From the NCBI RefSeq assembly GCF_006494365.1, contig NZ_VHIP01000013.1, forward strand, positions 1 to 64,000: a DNA stretch of 64,000 bases, written 5' to 3'. Under the pieces are notes generated by a model. The model saw only the letters and a list, made by a program, of their open reading frames with translations, was not told where the DNA came from and did no database searches. This document shows positions 61,776-64,000 of the stretch, piece by piece. The translations under genes were made by a program, and so were the position numbers. This stretch comes from Aestuariibacter sp. GS-14. Lineage in GTDB: Bacteria > Pseudomonadota > Gammaproteobacteria > Enterobacterales > Alteromonadaceae. Numbering within the stretch: position 1 is the stretch's first letter; every line of letters starts with the position of its first letter.

Positions 61776-63104
61776 ATGTCATCCCCGCTACTAGAGCGCC
61801 TTTTTAAACTACAGGCACATGGCACAACCGTAAAAACCGAAGTGATTGCTGGCCTAACCACCTTTGCTGCCATGTCGTATATTTTGGTGGTAAACCCGGG
61901 CATTCTGGGCCTGAGCGGTATGCCCGCAGCCGGACTGATCACCGTTACTGCGCTGGCTGCCTGTTTGGGCACACTGCTAATGGCGTTTATGACAAACTAC
62001 CCCATCGCCCTGGCGCCCGGCATGGGATTGAACGCGTTTTTCGCATTCACCATCTGCATGACGCGTGAAATTCCCTGGGAAGCGGCATTGGGTATTGTAT
62101 TTTGGAACGGTGTGCTGTTTTTATTGCTCACGCTCACCGGCGTAAGAACGCTCATAGCAGAAGCTATTCCCCCTTCACTTAAAATTGGTGTGCAGTGCGG
62201 TATTGGCTTGTTCATCGCGTTTATTGGGTTGAAAAACGCGGGGTTAATTGTGGCCAACCCGGCTACCTTCGTTACCATTGGTGATTTGTCTAACCCCGCT
62301 GTAATGCTGGCCCTGGCGGGTATTCTGCTCACAGTGGTACTGGTGATGAAGCGGGTAACCGGCGGTATTCTTATCTCTATCGTCTTGCTCACATTAATCG
62401 GCACACTCATTCCAACCGAAAATGGTGCGTTAACGGCCACGCCGGAAGCCATTGTGGGCATGCCCGAACCCATCAGCGACACCTGGTTTGCCATGGATAT
62501 CATGTACCCGCTGGAACACTTTGCCGAAACCTGGGATCTGATCTTTGCCCTGATGTTCGTGAATATGTTCGATACCATAGGCACACTGATTGGTGTATCG
62601 CGTCGTGCCAATCTACTCGATAATGAAGGCAAGCTGCCTAAAATCGGTAGCGCCATGACCGCAGATGCCACCGCCAGTGTGGTTGGTGCTGCATTGGGTA
62701 CCTCACCAGTGACCAGCTATGTTGAATCTGCCGCTGGCGCGTCTGCCGGTGGCCGAACCGGGCTGACCGCCATTGTGGTAGCCATCTGCTTCCTGCTTGC
62801 GCTGTTTTTAACGCCATTAATGAAAGTGATCCCATTGATGGCGACTACACCCGCATTGGTCATGGTAGGCATTTTGATGATGGAATCCATTCGTCATCTG
62901 GAGTTTGACGATCTGGGCGCTACCGCCACTGCCGTAGTGGCGCTGATGGCGATGCCGCTTACGTTTAGTATTAGTGAAGGGATCGCACTGGGTTTTATTA
63001 CCTATGTAGGGGTAAAACTCGGTGCTGGTAAATACAAGGAAATCAGCCTGATCACTTACTTGTTAGCCGCTGTATTCATATTGCGTTACTTATTAGGCTT
63101 ATAA
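61776..63104 (+). CDS. AzgA-type adenine/guanine/hypoxanthine permease
   Basis: Inner-membrane purine:proton symporter, 442 residues, 13-14 hydrophobic segments. It matches the AzgA branch (GhxP/AdeP, PbuG): GLTTFAAMSYILVVNPGIL, ALAPGMGLNAFFAFTIC, and FVNMFDTIGTLIGVSRRANLLD, followed by SYVESAAGASAGGRTGLTAIVV. This branch carries adenine, guanine and hypoxanthine and so complements the xanthine/uracil-type NCS2 permease at 55108. Transcribed divergently from add. Confidence 0.93.
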   Translation: MSSPLLERLFKLQAHGTTVKTEVIAGLTTFAAMSYILVVNPGILGLSGMPAAGLITVTALAACLGTLLMAFMTNYPIALAPGMGLNAFFAFTICMTREIPWEAALGIVFWNGVLFLLLTLTGVRTLIAEAIPPSLKIGVQCGIGLFIAFIGLKNAGLIVANPATFVTIGDLSNPAVMLALAGILLTVVLVMKRVTGGILISIVLLTLIGTLIPTENGALTATPEAIVGMPEPISDTWFAMDIMYPLEHFAETWDLIFALMFVNMFDTIGTLIGVSRRANLLDNEGKLPKIGSAMTADATASVVGAALGTSPVTSYVESAAGASAGGRTGLTAIVVAICFLLALFLTPLMKVIPLMATTPALVMVGILMMESIRHLEFDDLGATATAVVALMAMPLTFSISEGIALGFITYVGVKLGAGKYKEISLITYLLAAVFILRYLLGL

Positions 63105-63115
63105 ACCAACATACA

Positions 63116-63140
63116 ACAACGGGGCATTTTGCCCCGTTGT
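63116..63140. terminator. Bidirectional terminator between permease and puuE
   Basis: ACAACGGGGC and complement with loop ATTTT, followed by ATTTATTCC and a T-run on the plus strand. Confidence 0.8.
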
Positions 63141-63165
63141 ATTTATTCCTTTTTTTATTGTGGTA

Positions 63166-64000
63166 TCACAATGGAAAATGGGTTTGCCAGTGACGCGCGA
63201 TTTGCTCGCGGGTACACAACCAAACGTTGTCGTGACCTTGCACATATTCCACAAAACGCTTTAATGCAGCGAACCGGGCTGGCCGTCCTACAATGCGATT
63301 GTGTAATCCAATCGACAACATTTTAGGTTGCGTGGCGCCTTCTTCGTATAGCACATCAAAAGCATCTTTAAGATAGGTAAAAAACTGATCCCCACTGTTA
63401 AACCCCTGTGGCGTGCCAAACCGCATATCATTGGTATCCAGCGTATAGGGCACTATCAGCAAAGGTTTACTGTAGTGTTTATCGTAATAGGGTAAATCAT
63501 CCGCGTAGGAATCCGCGCAATATAAAATGTCATCGCGCTCGGCTAATAATGCCAGTGTATTGGGGCTGGTTCTGCCGGTATACCAACCCGCGGGCTTTTT
63601 GCCAGTGAGTTGTTCGTGCAATGCAACGGAAGCTTCCATTTGGGCGCGTTCTTCTTCCAGTGGCATAGACTGATAATGAATCCAGCGCATAGCATGACTG
63701 GCAATTTCCCAGTCGGCATCCAGCATGGCTTTTAATGCCTCAGGATGACGTTGTAGTGCCATCGTCACCGCAAATACGGTAACCGGAATGTTGGCTTCAG
63801 TGAACAATTTGTGCAATCGCCAGAACCCGGCACGACTGCCGTATTCATAAATCGATTCCATGCTGAGGTGGCGGTCCGGATAAGGTTGCGCGCCAATGAT
63901 TTCCGACAAAAAGATTTCCGAATGGGAATCGCCATGCAGCACACAGTTTTCACCGCCCTCCTCGTAGTTCAATACAAATTGAACGGCGATACGCGCGTTC
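63166..64000 (-). CDS. puuE: Allantoinase PuuE, 5' end beyond the window
   Basis: Polysaccharide-deacetylase-fold allantoinase, which hydrolyses allantoin to allantoate without the usual amidohydrolase metal centre. The frame runs to the right edge (NARIAVQFVLNYEEGGENCVLHGD), so about the first 20 residues are missing. Typical PuuE stretches follow: EIIGAQPYPDRHLSMESIYEYGSRAGFW, DWEIASHAMRWIHYQ, GWYTGRTSPNTL, YTLDTNDMRF and GLHNRIVGRPAR. It would feed allantoate to the amidohydrolase at 51766. The promoter and probably uricase-pathway genes lie to the right. Confidence 0.93.
   Translation of the reverse strand, partial: NARIAVQFVLNYEEGGENCVLHGDSHSEIFLSEIIGAQPYPDRHLSMESIYEYGSRAGFWRLHKLFTEANIPVTVFAVTMALQRHPEALKAMLDADWEIASHAMRWIHYQSMPLEEERAQMEASVALHEQLTGKKPAGWYTGRTSPNTLALLAERDDILYCADSYADDLPYYDKHYSKPLLIVPYTLDTNDMRFGTPQGFNSGDQFFTYLKDAFDVLYEEGATQPKMLSIGLHNRIVGRPARFAALKRFVEYVQGHDNVWLCTREQIARHWQTHFPL

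Noticed and set aside
62200-62671. 224-codon minus-strand frame opposite the AzgA-type permease gene
   Set aside because: Shadow of a hydrophobic coding strand, without family similarity.

Overview
The window reads as chromosome of a marine gammaproteobacterium of the Alteromonadales type. This is inferred from the gene content: mfd followed by csiV, a thrS-infC-rpmI-rplT locus with an AUU-started infC, pheST-ihfA, a TonB-dependent receptor, and several small gammaproteobacterial domain families (DUF3080, DUF3570, DUF4266). Base composition is even, with no block of clearly foreign codon use. No rRNA, tRNA or CRISPR array was seen.

Layout. 1-1338: a chromosomal integron integrase with its upstream leader. 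1366-9579: purine phosphoribosyltransferase, a lone lolC, a PilZ-like protein, mfd, csiV-like and a PduO-type cobalamin adenosyltransferase. 9629-15396: DASS transporter, penicillin-acylase-family hydrolase, YbaK-type deacylase, PhyH-type dioxygenase and an unknown anchored protein. 15516-29301 (minus strand): ihfA, pheT and pheS, then an isochorismatase-like hydrolase, CsbD and an RND efflux pump with a divergent LysR regulator, then rplT, rpmI, infC and thrS. 29607-32219: fructosamine-kinase-like protein, DUF3080 lipoprotein and a CPBP protease. 32572-42468: a two-component system with cupredoxin, FTR1-like membrane protein and an outer-membrane-type protein; a DUF4234/DUF3857 pair; then a thioredoxin, DUF4266, DUF3570, ApbE operon. 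42474-45875: an OxyR-like LysR regulator divergent from beta-carbonic anhydrase and a SulP transporter. 45988-64000: a large purine and ureide utilisation region.

How the parts work together. The purine region encodes acquisition of nucleosides (TonB receptor, surface NUP-family lipoprotein, exported adenosine deaminase), cytoplasmic deamination (Add), base import (two NCS2-type permeases) and ureide breakdown: allantoinase PuuE, allantoate amidohydrolase, ureidoglycine aminotransferase and an oxamate amidohydrolase-like GGT protein, the oxalurate/oxamate branch known from Klebsiella hpx genes. Three of its promoters share a 14-bp palindrome close to the RutR consensus (TGACCA-N2-TGGTCA), and each also has NtrC-like sites about 90-170 bp upstream of a sigma-54-like -24/-12 element. 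This suggests joint control by nitrogen status and a nucleobase-sensing repressor.

The most novel-looking system is at 32.5-42.5 kb. Direct-repeat CTTAAG boxes precede both the two-component operon and the thioredoxin/DUF4266/DUF3570/ApbE operon. The DUF3570 outer-membrane protein carries DTLTGAS, which fits the ApbE flavinylation motif. Together they suggest a signal-regulated envelope redox or metal system with a covalently flavinylated outer-membrane protein.
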